The notes below the pieces were generated by a model. The model searched no databases, had not been told where the DNA came from, and saw only the letters and a program-made list of their open reading frames with translations. Position numbers and translations under genes: made by a program. Below are positions 1-8,291 of a stretch of DNA of 64,000 bases, piece after piece. This DNA comes from Winogradskyella flava (GTDB lineage Bacteria; Bacteroidota; Bacteroidia; Flavobacteriales; Flavobacteriaceae), in assembly GCF_014243395.1 (NCBI RefSeq), contig NZ_JACLCP010000001.1, forward strand, positions 930,001 through 994,000, in the 5' to 3' direction. Numbering within the stretch: the first letter of the stretch is position 1; every line of letters starts with the position of its first letter.

Positions 1-1541
1 TTCATCAGCATCAACCATTCCTTGACATCGACTTCCTTTTTAATGATGTCTCGCAATGCCTCAATCCTAACACGCTTCTGCTCCATAGTGTCTCTATGCC
101 GAATGGTTACTGTATTGTTTTCAATACTCTCACCATCAACCGTAATACAAAACGGTGTTCCAGCAGCGTCTTGTCGTCTATAGCGTCTTCCTACGGCATC
201 CTTTTCATCATAAACTACATTAAAATCCCATTTAAGGTCATCTACAATAGTCTTCGCCATAGTTGTTAAAGCTTCATCTTTTCTGACCAGTGGTAAAATA
301 GCAGCCTTTGTGGGTGCTAAAACGGCAGGAAGTTTTAATACGGTTCTTTCGCTACCATCTTCTAAAGTTTCGTCTTGTAAACTATTAGAGAAAACCGCTA
401 AAAACATACGGTCTAGACCAATTGAAGTTTCTAATACATATGGTGTATAACTTTCATTATCTTCATGATCAAAGTATTGCAACTTCTTGCCTGAGTACTC
501 TTCGTGTTGTTTTAAATCGAAATCTGTTCTGGAATGAATTCCCTCCAATTCCTTGAATCCGAATGGAAAGTTGAACTCTATATCTGTCGCGGCATCGGCG
601 TAGTGAGCTAACTTTTCATGATCGTGAAAACGATAGTTCTCATCGCCTAGACCAAGGGATTTATGCCACTTTAAACGCGTGTCTTTCCAATAATCAAACC
701 ACTCTTTTTGAGTGCCTGGTTTTATGAAGAATTGCATTTCCATTTGTTCAAACTCACGCATTCTAAAAATGAATTGTCTTGCGACGATTTCATTTCTAAA
801 TGCTTTTCCTGTTTGAGCAATACCAAAAGGAATCTTCATGCGTCCAGTTTTCTGGACGTTGAGGAAATTTACAAAAATACCTTGTGCAGTTTCAGGTCTT
901 AAGTATAAATCCATTGCAGTGTCCGCAGATGCACCTAGCTTAGTGCCAAACATCAAATTGAACTGTTTTACGTCTGTCCAATTACGACTTCCTGTCATTG
1001 GATCAGCGATCTCAAGTTCTTCAATCAACGCTTTAACATCAGCCAAATCTTCTTTTTCTAAAGATTGTCCTAAACGTTTAAGAATGGTGTCTATTTTTTC
1101 CTGGTAACCAAGAACTCTTCCATTTGTAGAAACAAATTCTTCTTTATTAAAAGCATCTCCAAAACGCTTTTCAGCCTTTTTAACTTCTTTGTTGATTTTG
1201 GCTTCTATCTTGGCGCAGTAATCCTCCACAAGAACATCTGCTCTGTAGCGCTTTTTAGAGTCTTTATTGTCAATTAATGGATCGTTAAAAGCATCTATGT
1301 GACCAGAAGCTTTCCATGTTGTTGGGTGCATAAATATGGCAGCATCAATACCTACAATGTTATCATGCATTTGTACCATGGCTTTCCACCAGTAGTCACG
1401 GATATTTTTCTTTAATTCAGCACCATTTTGTGCATAGTCATACACTGCACTTAATCCATCGTAGATTTCACTACTCTGAAACACGTAACCATACTCCTTT
1501 GCGTGAGAGATTACTTTTTTGAATTTGTCCTCGTTTGCCAT
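1..1541 (-). CDS. glyS: Glycyl-tRNA synthetase, 3' end cut by window edge
   Basis: Class II aminoacyl-tRNA synthetase that charges tRNA-Gly in the cytoplasm, of the single-chain alpha2 type used by Bacteroidota. The frame runs from an ATG at 1541 to the left edge without a stop. The N-terminus reads MANEDKFKKVISHAKEYG, followed by the typical SSEIYDG and FMHPTTWKASGH segments. About 513 codons are visible, close to the full family length, and the last visible residues (EWLML) look like the C-terminal anticodon-binding domain, so probably only a few codons are missing. It is separated from the upstream gene by a terminator at 1553-1586. Identity is firm; only the end is unseen. Confidence 0.95.
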   Translation of the reverse strand, partial: MANEDKFKKVISHAKEYGYVFQSSEIYDGLSAVYDYAQNGAELKKNIRDYWWKAMVQMHDNIVGIDAAIFMHPTTWKASGHIDAFNDPLIDNKDSKKRYRADVLVEDYCAKIEAKINKEVKKAEKRFGDAFNKEEFVSTNGRVLGYQEKIDTILKRLGQSLEKEDLADVKALIEELEIADPMTGSRNWTDVKQFNLMFGTKLGASADTAMDLYLRPETAQGIFVNFLNVQKTGRMKIPFGIAQTGKAFRNEIVARQFIFRMREFEQMEMQFFIKPGTQKEWFDYWKDTRLKWHKSLGLGDENYRFHDHEKLAHYADAATDIEFNFPFGFKELEGIHSRTDFDLKQHEEYSGKKLQYFDHEDNESYTPYVLETSIGLDRMFLAVFSNSLQDETLEDGSERTVLKLPAVLAPTKAAILPLVRKDEALTTMAKTIVDDLKWDFNVVYDEKDAVGRRYRRQDAAGTPFCITVDGESIENNTVTIRHRDTMEQKRVRIEALRDIIKKEVDVKEWLMLM

Positions 1542-1552
1542 GCTGCAAAAAT

Positions 1553-1586
1553 AAAAAACCGCTCTAATTAACAGAGCGGTTTTTTA
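1553..1586 (-). terminator. Rho-independent terminator before glyS
   Basis: Inverted repeat ACCGCTCT/AGAGCGGT with a 7-base loop, flanked by an A-run on one side and a T-run on the other, so it could work in both directions. It sits between the stop of the leftward coiled-coil gene and the glyS start, so it most likely ends that upstream transcript. Confidence 0.8.
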
Positions 1587-1604
1587 AAAATTTATAGTTA
1601 GTTA

Positions 1605-2489
1605 TTATTTGAGTTTTATACTCGTGCCGCCGAGCTTTCTATCTTTATGAAATACATTGATAAAATAAAAGCCCTTGGAGAACGGTTGATCTTGGTCGTC
1701 AGCGACAATCGCTGTGCATATTTCCAAATTTTTATTATCGAAATTGAAATTTTCCTTTTTACTATAGATTAAGGATGCGTTACCAAAAGTAACCTCTCCT
1801 TTGTCTGCGACGACATTGCCTTGTGGACTCACAATCTGAATATAGATATCTTTTTTACCTTTAATGGTCAAAGGGTTTTCAGTAAGTTTTATACAAACAT
1901 CGATGGCATTGGCACGTCTAGCTTTTTCTGTAAAACGTTTCTTACCCAATTTTAATTTATAGGATTTTGCTTCTACGCTGTTAACCTTTAATAAGGCTGC
2001 TTCGTCAATAGTCTTGTTTAAAGAATCGTTAGTTTCTTCGAGTACGTTAATCGCTAAGGTCTTTTTCTCTATGGTATTAAGGGCATAACGCTTTTCTTGC
2101 TGCAATTTTAAATTGGCAGCATTTAAGGAATCTATGGCACCTAAAAGTACACGACTCCTAGTTTTTAAGACTGAAAGTTGATCTTTAAATTTAGTGATTA
2201 TAGATAAGTCACTTTTTAATAATCTTAAAGAATCTAAAGCTGATTTAGTTTCTAATTTTGCCTCTTGGAGCTGAGAAGACATAAGATCATAATCTTGGCT
2301 TAGTTCGTCGTAACTTGTCAATATTTCTGATAGTTCTTTTTCTATCAAAAATTTTTCTTGTTTCAGGAATTCTTCGTAGGATTTTATGGATTTGTAATTT
2401 GTAAAGCTATAAATACCTAAAACAGTTAAAACGACCAATAAAGAGCTTATAATTAATCTGTAGTTAAATAATTGAGGGTTAACTATCAT
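1605..2489 (-). CDS. Membrane-anchored coiled-coil protein, unknown function
   Basis: I do not recognise a named family. The 294-residue product has one N-terminal transmembrane segment (about residues 12-30, LIISSLLVVLTVLGIYSF), a long predicted coiled coil (about 35-165, rich in E, K, L and S), and a compact C-terminal domain (about 185-294) rich in beta-type residues with ICTAIVADDQDQ and FYFINVFHKDRKLGGTSIKL. This architecture suggests a periplasmic rod carrying a globular head. It is divergent from comF with only 67 bases between starts, and is followed by a strong terminator, so it is probably monocistronic. Confidence 0.75.
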   Translation of the reverse strand: MIVNPQLFNYRLIISSLLVVLTVLGIYSFTNYKSIKSYEEFLKQEKFLIEKELSEILTSYDELSQDYDLMSSQLQEAKLETKSALDSLRLLKSDLSIITKFKDQLSVLKTRSRVLLGAIDSLNAANLKLQQEKRYALNTIEKKTLAINVLEETNDSLNKTIDEAALLKVNSVEAKSYKLKLGKKRFTEKARRANAIDVCIKLTENPLTIKGKKDIYIQIVSPQGNVVADKGEVTFGNASLIYSKKENFNFDNKNLEICTAIVADDQDQPFSKGFYFINVFHKDRKLGGTSIKLK

Positions 2490-2556
2490 TATTAATTTTA
2501 CTTAGTTAATGCGAAATTAGAGTATATTAAACGGCGATTTTATTTTATTCGATTAA

Positions 2557-3237
2557 GTGATAAAAAATTTGTTAAACTTGTTTTTCCCAAAAGTCTGTGA
2601 AGCATGCAGTAATGTTTTATCGGATAACGAGTTAGTAATTTGTACGAATTGCCGACATCAGCTACCTATTACCAATTTTCATTTTGATCATATTGAAGCT
2701 GTCAAAAAAGTGCTTTACGGACGTGTAAAACTCGAAAACGCGACCGCACTTTTACATTTTTCGAAAAAAGGAATGGTGCAACAATTACTTCATAATTTGA
2801 AGTACAAAGGTCATAAGCAAATTAGTGGCTTTTTTGGTAAGTGGCTTGGTGCAGAATTATCCAATATTGAAGGTTATAAGACAATAAATGTGGTTGTACC
2901 AGTGCCACTTTATAGAACGAAATTACGGAAACGAGGTTACAATCAAGTCGCTGATTTTGCCAAGGAAATTGCAAAGTGCCTAGATGCCGAGTATAACGAT
3001 TCGGTTTTAATAAAGACTAGAGCAACAAGAACCAAGGTTTTTGAAGGGCGTTTATCGCGCTGGAATGATGATGGTGCTGTATTTGGTATAGCCGAGAATA
3101 CATCCTTACGCGGAAAACATATATTGTTGGTAGATGACATCATTACTACTGGAGCTACTGTTGAGGCTTGTGCTACAGAATTGTTAAAAATTGATAATAT
3201 TAAGTTAAGTCTTGCCACGATGGCAATTGCCGATTGA
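2557..3237 (+). CDS. comF: ComF family phosphoribosyltransferase-like protein
   Basis: ComF-type protein of 226 residues. The N-terminus carries a four-cysteine zinc-ribbon pattern (C14, C17, C29, C32). The C-terminal half is a type I phosphoribosyltransferase fold with the PRPP-binding motif LLVDDIITTGAT (about 190-201). In naturally competent bacteria ComF is linked to handling of incoming single-stranded DNA; in Bacteroidota the role is inferred. The start is GTG at 2557; no better ATG lies upstream of the zinc-ribbon. Another ORF runs antisense to the 3' end but has no family features. Confidence 0.88.
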   Translation: MIKNLLNLFFPKVCEACSNVLSDNELVICTNCRHQLPITNFHFDHIEAVKKVLYGRVKLENATALLHFSKKGMVQQLLHNLKYKGHKQISGFFGKWLGAELSNIEGYKTINVVVPVPLYRTKLRKRGYNQVADFAKEIAKCLDAEYNDSVLIKTRATRTKVFEGRLSRWNDDGAVFGIAENTSLRGKHILLVDDIITTGATVEACATELLKIDNIKLSLATMAIAD

Positions 3238-3307
3238 TTTTTTCGTTTCTTGATTTTAAAATTGTTTCTTTGTGCTAAATTATCTTGGGCAAATGCGTTC
3301 ATCTTCA

Positions 3308-4903
3308 ATGCGAATTTTTAATATTCTTTTTTTTGCTTTATTATTAGCAAGTTGCGCCAATCGTGGTTCACCTACTGGAGGAGAAACTGATGAAGAACCA
3401 CCTGTTATTGAAAAAGAAGTTCCTGAAAATTTCTCAACGAATTTTGATGCGGAGGAAATCAGAATTTATTTTGATGAATATGTGAAAATTGAAGATTTAA
3501 GAAAACAGCTTATTATTTCTCCACCAATGGATACAGATCCTGTCATTGTACCCATGGGAGGGGCGAGTAGATATATCTCCATTAAGATAAAAGATACCTT
3601 ACAAGACAATACCACTTATGCTTTTAATTTTGGTGAAAGTATTGTAGACAATAATGAAGGAAATCCTTATCCTTATTACCGTTACGTGTTTTCAACTGGT
3701 GATACTATAGATTCACTTTCGGTAAAAGGTTATGTGGAAGATGCGTTGTTAAAAGAACCCGATCCTTTTGTTTCCGTGATGCTTTATGAGGTAGATTCTA
3801 CATATACGGATTCTATCGTTTATAAAGAAAAACCAAGATATATAACCAATACACTCGACAGTTTAACAACATTTAGTATCGACAATATAAAAGCAGGAAC
3901 TTATAAACTCATTGCTTTAAAAGATAAAAATGGGAATTATAAGTTCGACCAAAAGAATGATAAAATTGGTTTTGTGGAAGAACATATTACTGTACCATCT
4001 AATGAAGAATACAAACTCACCTTATTTAGCGAAGCTGTAAATTTCAAAGCTGTAAAACCCAAGCAAGATGGTGCTACAAGAATCATATTTCCATATGAAG
4101 GTGATTACGAATCGATGCGGATTAAAGTCCTTGGAGATACACCCGAAGACTACCAAACGAGAATAGTAAAAGATCCTAAGACAGACACACTTTATTATTG
4201 GTATAAACCCAAGTTTGAAATTGACACGACATTTTTCGTTGTTACGAATGAAAAGTCTGTAGACACTTTTAAGCATCGTTTTAGAAATCTAGAAGCCGAT
4301 TCCTTAACTATTAAAACGGTAATATCCGGAACATTAAATTTTGACCAAGATTTTATGTTAGAAGCCAATACACCATTGGTTAGTATTGATAAATCTAAAA
4401 TTAAACTTATTGATAAAGATTCTTTGGATGTTGATTTTGAAGTGGAGTACGATTCTATCTTTAATCGATACACTTTTCCAATTAAAAAGGAAGAAAGTCA
4501 GAAGTATAATTTCACCATGTTGCCAGGTACATTTATGGACTTTTATGAAGACACGAACAAAGATACCTTAAGCTTCAGTGCCCGAACCAAATTAAAATCG
4601 GAATACGGAAATATTAGGGTAAATCTTAGAAATGCTAAGTTTCCATTAATAGTGCAATTGGTGGACGATAGAGGTGATGTTGAGTATGAGCGCTATGCAA
4701 AGGATTCACCTGTAGTTGATTTTACGGATTTGGTACCAAAGCAATACAATTTGCGTGTTATTTATGATTCTAATGCGAATGGTAAATATGATTCGGGAAA
4801 TTATCTGTTAGGCATTCAGCCAGAACGTGTGAGTTATGCACCTCAAATAGAAGCAGTGCGTTCTAGTTTCGACTTTATTATTGATTTTATGCTTCTAGAT
4901 TAA
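3308..4903 (+). CDS. Ig-like domain lipoprotein
   Basis: Predicted outer-membrane or periplasmic lipoprotein of 531 residues. A signal peptide ends in a lipobox (LLLAS before Cys16) when the ATG at 3308 is used; the longer frame from 3272 would put an unsuitable hydrophilic extension in front. The N-terminal region (PPVIEKEVPENFSTNF...IRIYFDEYV) matches the bacterial Ig-like (SwmB-type) domain seen in many Bacteroidota lipoproteins. Two segments with D-x-N-x-N-x-x-F/Y-D patterns (LKDKNGNYKFDQ and YDSNANGKYDSGNY) may bind calcium. The 3' end overlaps the convergent nitrilase gene by 17 bases. Exact function is unknown. Confidence 0.85.
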   Translation: MRIFNILFFALLLASCANRGSPTGGETDEEPPVIEKEVPENFSTNFDAEEIRIYFDEYVKIEDLRKQLIISPPMDTDPVIVPMGGASRYISIKIKDTLQDNTTYAFNFGESIVDNNEGNPYPYYRYVFSTGDTIDSLSVKGYVEDALLKEPDPFVSVMLYEVDSTYTDSIVYKEKPRYITNTLDSLTTFSIDNIKAGTYKLIALKDKNGNYKFDQKNDKIGFVEEHITVPSNEEYKLTLFSEAVNFKAVKPKQDGATRIIFPYEGDYESMRIKVLGDTPEDYQTRIVKDPKTDTLYYWYKPKFEIDTTFFVVTNEKSVDTFKHRFRNLEADSLTIKTVISGTLNFDQDFMLEANTPLVSIDKSKIKLIDKDSLDVDFEVEYDSIFNRYTFPIKKEESQKYNFTMLPGTFMDFYEDTNKDTLSFSARTKLKSEYGNIRVNLRNAKFPLIVQLVDDRGDVEYERYAKDSPVVDFTDLVPKQYNLRVIYDSNANGKYDSGNYLLGIQPERVSYAPQIEAVRSSFDFIIDFMLLD

Positions 4904-5666
4904 AAGTATCTCTATCTTTTAAGAAGCCCAGTTTTTCGCGATATTTTTTAATATGCGATTTTTCTAATGTGACTATTTCTATGGTTTCTTCGTTTTCAGG
5001 GATAGAATCGAGTCTGTTGCCTAAAACATCATATGCACCAGAATGCCCAGAATATTCATAAGCATTACCATCCAAACCAACACGATTAACACCAATGCAA
5101 TAACTCATGTTTTCAATAGCTCTGGCTTTTAGGAGTGTGCCCCAAGCATTTACTCTGACTTTTGGCCAATTAGCAACATAAAGTGAAAGATCATAGTCTT
5201 CCGTATTTCTCGCCCAAACAGGAAAACGTAAATCATAGCAGATCATTGGGCAAATCTTCCATCCTTTATAATCTAAAATCACTTTTTCAGTGCCAGCTGT
5301 ATAAACCTTATGTTCGCCAGCCAAGGTGAATGTATGTCGCTTATCATAATGAGTGATCTTTCCAGAGGGCTCTACAAAAACCAAACGATTATAATATGTG
5401 TCGTTTTCTTGAATAACCAAGCTGCCCACAATCGCTGTGTCTTTTTTGTTAGACAGTGTTTTTAACCAATTTATGGATATACCATCCATGGTTTCGCTTA
5501 CAGAAGCAGCATTCATGGTAAAACCAGAAGTAAACATCTCAGGTAAAATAATAAGGTCAACACGTTCTAAAGTATTGACCTTATTTTCAATATTATTTCG
5601 ATTGGCTTCGGGATTTTCCCAAACCAAATCGGTTTGTACAATAGCAACTGTTAGGGCATTGCTCAT
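4887..5666 (-). CDS. Nitrilase superfamily omega-amidase (YafV-like)
   Basis: Carbon-nitrogen hydrolase of 259 residues with the full Glu-Lys-Cys triad: E43 in LPEMFTSGF, K109 in HYDKRHTF and C143 in MICYDLRFP. The size and the R-F-P-V-W-A-R-N segment fit the omega-amidase/YafV branch, which hydrolyses alpha-ketoglutaramate or alpha-ketosuccinamate. The methionine/glutamine transaminase two genes upstream would make exactly that kind of keto-amide. It lies 3 bases after the stop of the Lys-rich protein gene, so it is cotranscribed. Substrate is inferred from family and neighbours. Confidence 0.88.
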   Translation of the reverse strand: MSNALTVAIVQTDLVWENPEANRNNIENKVNTLERVDLIILPEMFTSGFTMNAASVSETMDGISINWLKTLSNKKDTAIVGSLVIQENDTYYNRLVFVEPSGKITHYDKRHTFTLAGEHKVYTAGTEKVILDYKGWKICPMICYDLRFPVWARNTEDYDLSLYVANWPKVRVNAWGTLLKARAIENMSYCIGVNRVGLDGNAYEYSGHSGAYDVLGNRLDSIPENEETIEIVTLEKSHIKKYREKLGFLKDRDTFNLEA

Positions 5667-5669
5667 AGT

Positions 5670-6191
5670 TTATAGCTTTTGTTTTGCTTTCGCTACTTTT
5701 TCTGTAAGTTTTTCAATTTTCTCTAGCCATTTGCTTTCGTCTACTGGAGATAATTTCCCTTTCTTTTTGAGCTTGTCGTATTTCTTTTGAGCTTTAGATA
5801 GATTGTCTTGGGCTTTCTTGTAATTTTCTTTAATCTTCTGTTCCTTTTTTAAAGCTTTTTCTGCCTTTTTGCGGTCTTTTTCTGCTTTTTTGGCCGCCTT
5901 TTCAGCTTTTTTCTGATCTTTTTCTAGTTTATTGGCTTCTTTTTCTTTTTTCTTTTCGGCCTTCTCTTTCTCCTTTCTCGCTTTTTCCTCAGCTTTCATC
6001 TTTTCGGAAATCATTGTAGCTTCTTTTAAAATGATTGCTTTATCTTCAACACTGAGTGTTTCCGTAACATCTTCGCCGTTTAGAAAGATTTTTTCGTCTT
6101 TAACTTCATAAGTGTTTCCATCTTTTTCAACCTTCTGTGCAAATGTCAATAAAGAAAATACTAAAAGGATAAGTGTAATGTAATATTTCAT
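5670..6191 (-). CDS. Secreted Lys/Glu-rich coiled-coil protein
   Basis: A 173-residue protein with an N-terminal signal peptide (MKYYITLILLVFSLLTFAQ), a short domain of about 40 residues (KVEKDGNTYEVKDEKIFLNGEDV) and then one long, highly charged K/E/A coiled coil from about residue 60 to the end. Nearly all residues in the middle are K, E, A or D, so database matches would be compositional. It sits between the aminotransferase and omega-amidase genes in the same orientation. I do not recognise a function; the first 40 mature residues are the only informative part. Confidence 0.75.
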   Translation of the reverse strand: MKYYITLILLVFSLLTFAQKVEKDGNTYEVKDEKIFLNGEDVTETLSVEDKAIILKEATMISEKMKAEEKARKEKEKAEKKKEKEANKLEKDQKKAEKAAKKAEKDRKKAEKALKKEQKIKENYKKAQDNLSKAQKKYDKLKKKGKLSPVDESKWLEKIEKLTEKVAKAKQKL

Positions 6192-6246
6192 GAGTGTGTA
6201 ATAGTTTTAGTTTAGTAATAAGACACAGAAAAGTACAAAAAGTAAC

Positions 6247-7389
6247 TTAAATTCTGCACAATATTTCTGATGCTTTTATTAAGGTTTCATCAGTTTTTGC
6301 AAAACAGAAACGCAACACGTTATCGTCTTTGTCTTTTTCGTTAAAAACAGATAACGGAATTGAAGCCAATTGATAATCTTTGGTCAGGCGTTTGGCAAAA
6401 TCCACATCATGCTCATCTGTTATATCGGAATAATCTAGCACCTGAAAATAAGTGCCCTTAGAGGGCTTAAATTTAAACCTTGATTCCGAAATTAGACTTA
6501 AAAATAGGTCGCGCTTCTGTTGAAAGAATGTATTTAAGTCTAAATACGTACCTGAATCTTGCATATAATCGGCAATGCCTTTTTGCATAGGATGATTCAC
6601 GGAAAACACATTGAACTGATGTACCTTTCTAAATTCCACCATTAGATGCTCTGGCGCACAACAGTATCCAACTTTCCAACCTGTATTGTGAAACGTCTTT
6701 CCAAAAGAGGCCGTAATAAAACTCCGTTGCTTTAGGTCTTCAAATAAACAGACACTTTGATGTTGCTCATTGTCAAAAATAATATGCTCATATACTTCAT
6801 CACTTAAGACAATAATATTGGTGCCTCTGGTTAATTTCTGAAGTTGAAGCATATCGTTTTTAGTCCAAATCGTTCCGCTAGGATTATGAGGTGTATTTAT
6901 AATGATCATCTTGGTTTTTGATGATATATGGGATGCAACTTCATTCCAATCTACCTTGTAATCAGGTGCAGATAGTTGAATAGCGATTGTTTTTCCGCCG
7001 TTGAGCTCAATGGCTGGTTGGTAACAATCATATGCAGGCTTAAAAATGATGACTTCGTCTTTAGGTCTAATAAAAGCTGAGACTATCGTGTAAATGCCTT
7101 GTGTGGCGCCAGCCGTGACCGTGATTTCCTTTTCGGGATGATAGGTTGAATTATAGAGCAGTTGATACTTGTTAGAAATAGCAAAGCGCAAGTCTAAGTT
7201 CCCTGCCATTGGTGCATATTGGTTGTAGCCATTATTCATAGCATTGGTGACCAAATCATTTAATCTTTGTGAACTTGGATAATTAGGAAAGCCTTGTGAT
7301 AAATTAAGCGCCTTATACTCATTGGCTAGAGCACTCATTACCGTGAAAATGGTGGTGCCTACATTAGGTAGTTTTGACTGGTGTTGCAT
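6247..7389 (-). CDS. Methionine/glutamine aminotransferase (YbdL-like)
   Basis: Class I/II PLP-dependent aminotransferase of 380 residues. The PLP lysine is K231 in ITASFGKTFHNTGW; N169 and P170 in NTPHNPSGT and D197 in VLSDEVYEH complete the cofactor site. The N-terminus (KLPNVGTTIFTVMSALA) and LNLSQGFPNY are typical of methionine aminotransferase YbdL and mammalian glutamine transaminase K. It probably transaminates methionine or glutamine with keto-acids, giving keto-amides for the downstream nitrilase. First gene of a leftward three-gene set; divergent from the gene at 7433. Confidence 0.9.
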   Translation of the reverse strand: MQHQSKLPNVGTTIFTVMSALANEYKALNLSQGFPNYPSSQRLNDLVTNAMNNGYNQYAPMAGNLDLRFAISNKYQLLYNSTYHPEKEITVTAGATQGIYTIVSAFIRPKDEVIIFKPAYDCYQPAIELNGGKTIAIQLSAPDYKVDWNEVASHISSKTKMIIINTPHNPSGTIWTKNDMLQLQKLTRGTNIIVLSDEVYEHIIFDNEQHQSVCLFEDLKQRSFITASFGKTFHNTGWKVGYCCAPEHLMVEFRKVHQFNVFSVNHPMQKGIADYMQDSGTYLDLNTFFQQKRDLFLSLISESRFKFKPSKGTYFQVLDYSDITDEHDVDFAKRLTKDYQLASIPLSVFNEKDKDDNVLRFCFAKTDETLIKASEILCRI

Positions 7390-7432
7390 AAGTTGAAAGA
7401 TACTAAATCCTCTGATATTCCGTTTGACTTAT

Positions 7433-8203
7433 ATGAAAAAAACTATACTTCTATTAGTATTCATTTTATTGTTATTTGGAGTCTCAAAAAGAGAAAATCC
7501 GATTAAAACAATTCATGTTTTTGTCGCTTTGTGTGACAATGCCAATCAAGGTATTGTTCCTGTACCAGCTAAGCTTGGTAATGGACAAGATCCGAAGAGC
7601 AATTTATATTGGGGAGCGTTATACGGAATAAAAACACATTTTAAGAATAGCGAAGATTGGTCCTTGGTTAAAACTATGAAATCAGATAACCCAAAGATTT
7701 TAGAACGTTTATTGTTTAAGCACAAAAGCTCTAATACTTTCATGTTGGCGGATGCTTATGACGGCAAATACATTAAACAAACCACAATAGATTTTTTAGA
7801 GGCTACAGCAGGAAGAAATGAGGTTTCTATCGCCTATAATTCTTCTAAGTTGAGCTTTGGTGGCAATTCGAAATTGTTAGCTTATGTTGGTCATGATGGC
7901 TTAATGGAATTTAATGTTGATGGTGATTTCTCTGCAATAAATGACACCAAACGAGATGCTATTATTTTGGCTTGTGTGAGTAAGACTTATTTTAAACCCT
8001 ACTTTGAACAAACCAAAGCCAGTCCATTAGTTTGGACTACTGGTTTAATGGCTCCTGAAGCCTATACCTTAAAATCAGCAATTGAGGGTTGGGTAGCAGA
8101 TGAAACGGATGTGCAAATTCGAGAACGTGCAGCACAAGCTTACCATAAATACCAGAAGTGTGGAATTAAAGCTGCTAGACGTTTATTGGTCACGGGATAC
8201 TAA
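7433..8203 (+). CDS. Secreted protein with possible caspase-fold (clan CD) motifs
   Basis: Not a family I can name. Signal peptide at residues 1-22 (MKKTILLLVFILLLFGVS) if the ATG at 7433 is used; a TTG at 7424 would only add three residues. The rest is a compact 235-residue domain. Two hydrophobic strands each end in a motif: LLAYVGHDG (His154) and AIILACVS (Cys181), resembling the His-Gly and Ala-Cys-x-Ser motifs of caspase-like peptidases. WTTGLMAPEAYTL follows. The His-Cys distance is shorter than in most clan CD enzymes, so peptidase activity is only a hypothesis. Confidence 0.75.
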   Translation: MKKTILLLVFILLLFGVSKRENPIKTIHVFVALCDNANQGIVPVPAKLGNGQDPKSNLYWGALYGIKTHFKNSEDWSLVKTMKSDNPKILERLLFKHKSSNTFMLADAYDGKYIKQTTIDFLEATAGRNEVSIAYNSSKLSFGGNSKLLAYVGHDGLMEFNVDGDFSAINDTKRDAIILACVSKTYFKPYFEQTKASPLVWTTGLMAPEAYTLKSAIEGWVADETDVQIRERAAQAYHKYQKCGIKAARRLLVTGY

Positions 8204-8291
8204 AATTTTATTATAATCTATTTATTTAGTATCTCGCAATAATTGATACCTGTAGCGATAATCAAAATTTGTATATTCGATTCAAGTTTAG

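Noticed and set aside
4022..4473. Antisense reading frames in the Ig-like lipoprotein gene
   Set aside because: No start context, no family motifs and full overlap with a well-supported gene; the same applies to other frames opposite leuS, ahcY, pnuC and the amylase.
5700..6010. TolA-like or TonB-like linker protein
   Set aside because: The composition of the Lys-rich protein is similar to TolA, but there is a cleavable signal peptide and no TolA/TonB C-terminal domain.
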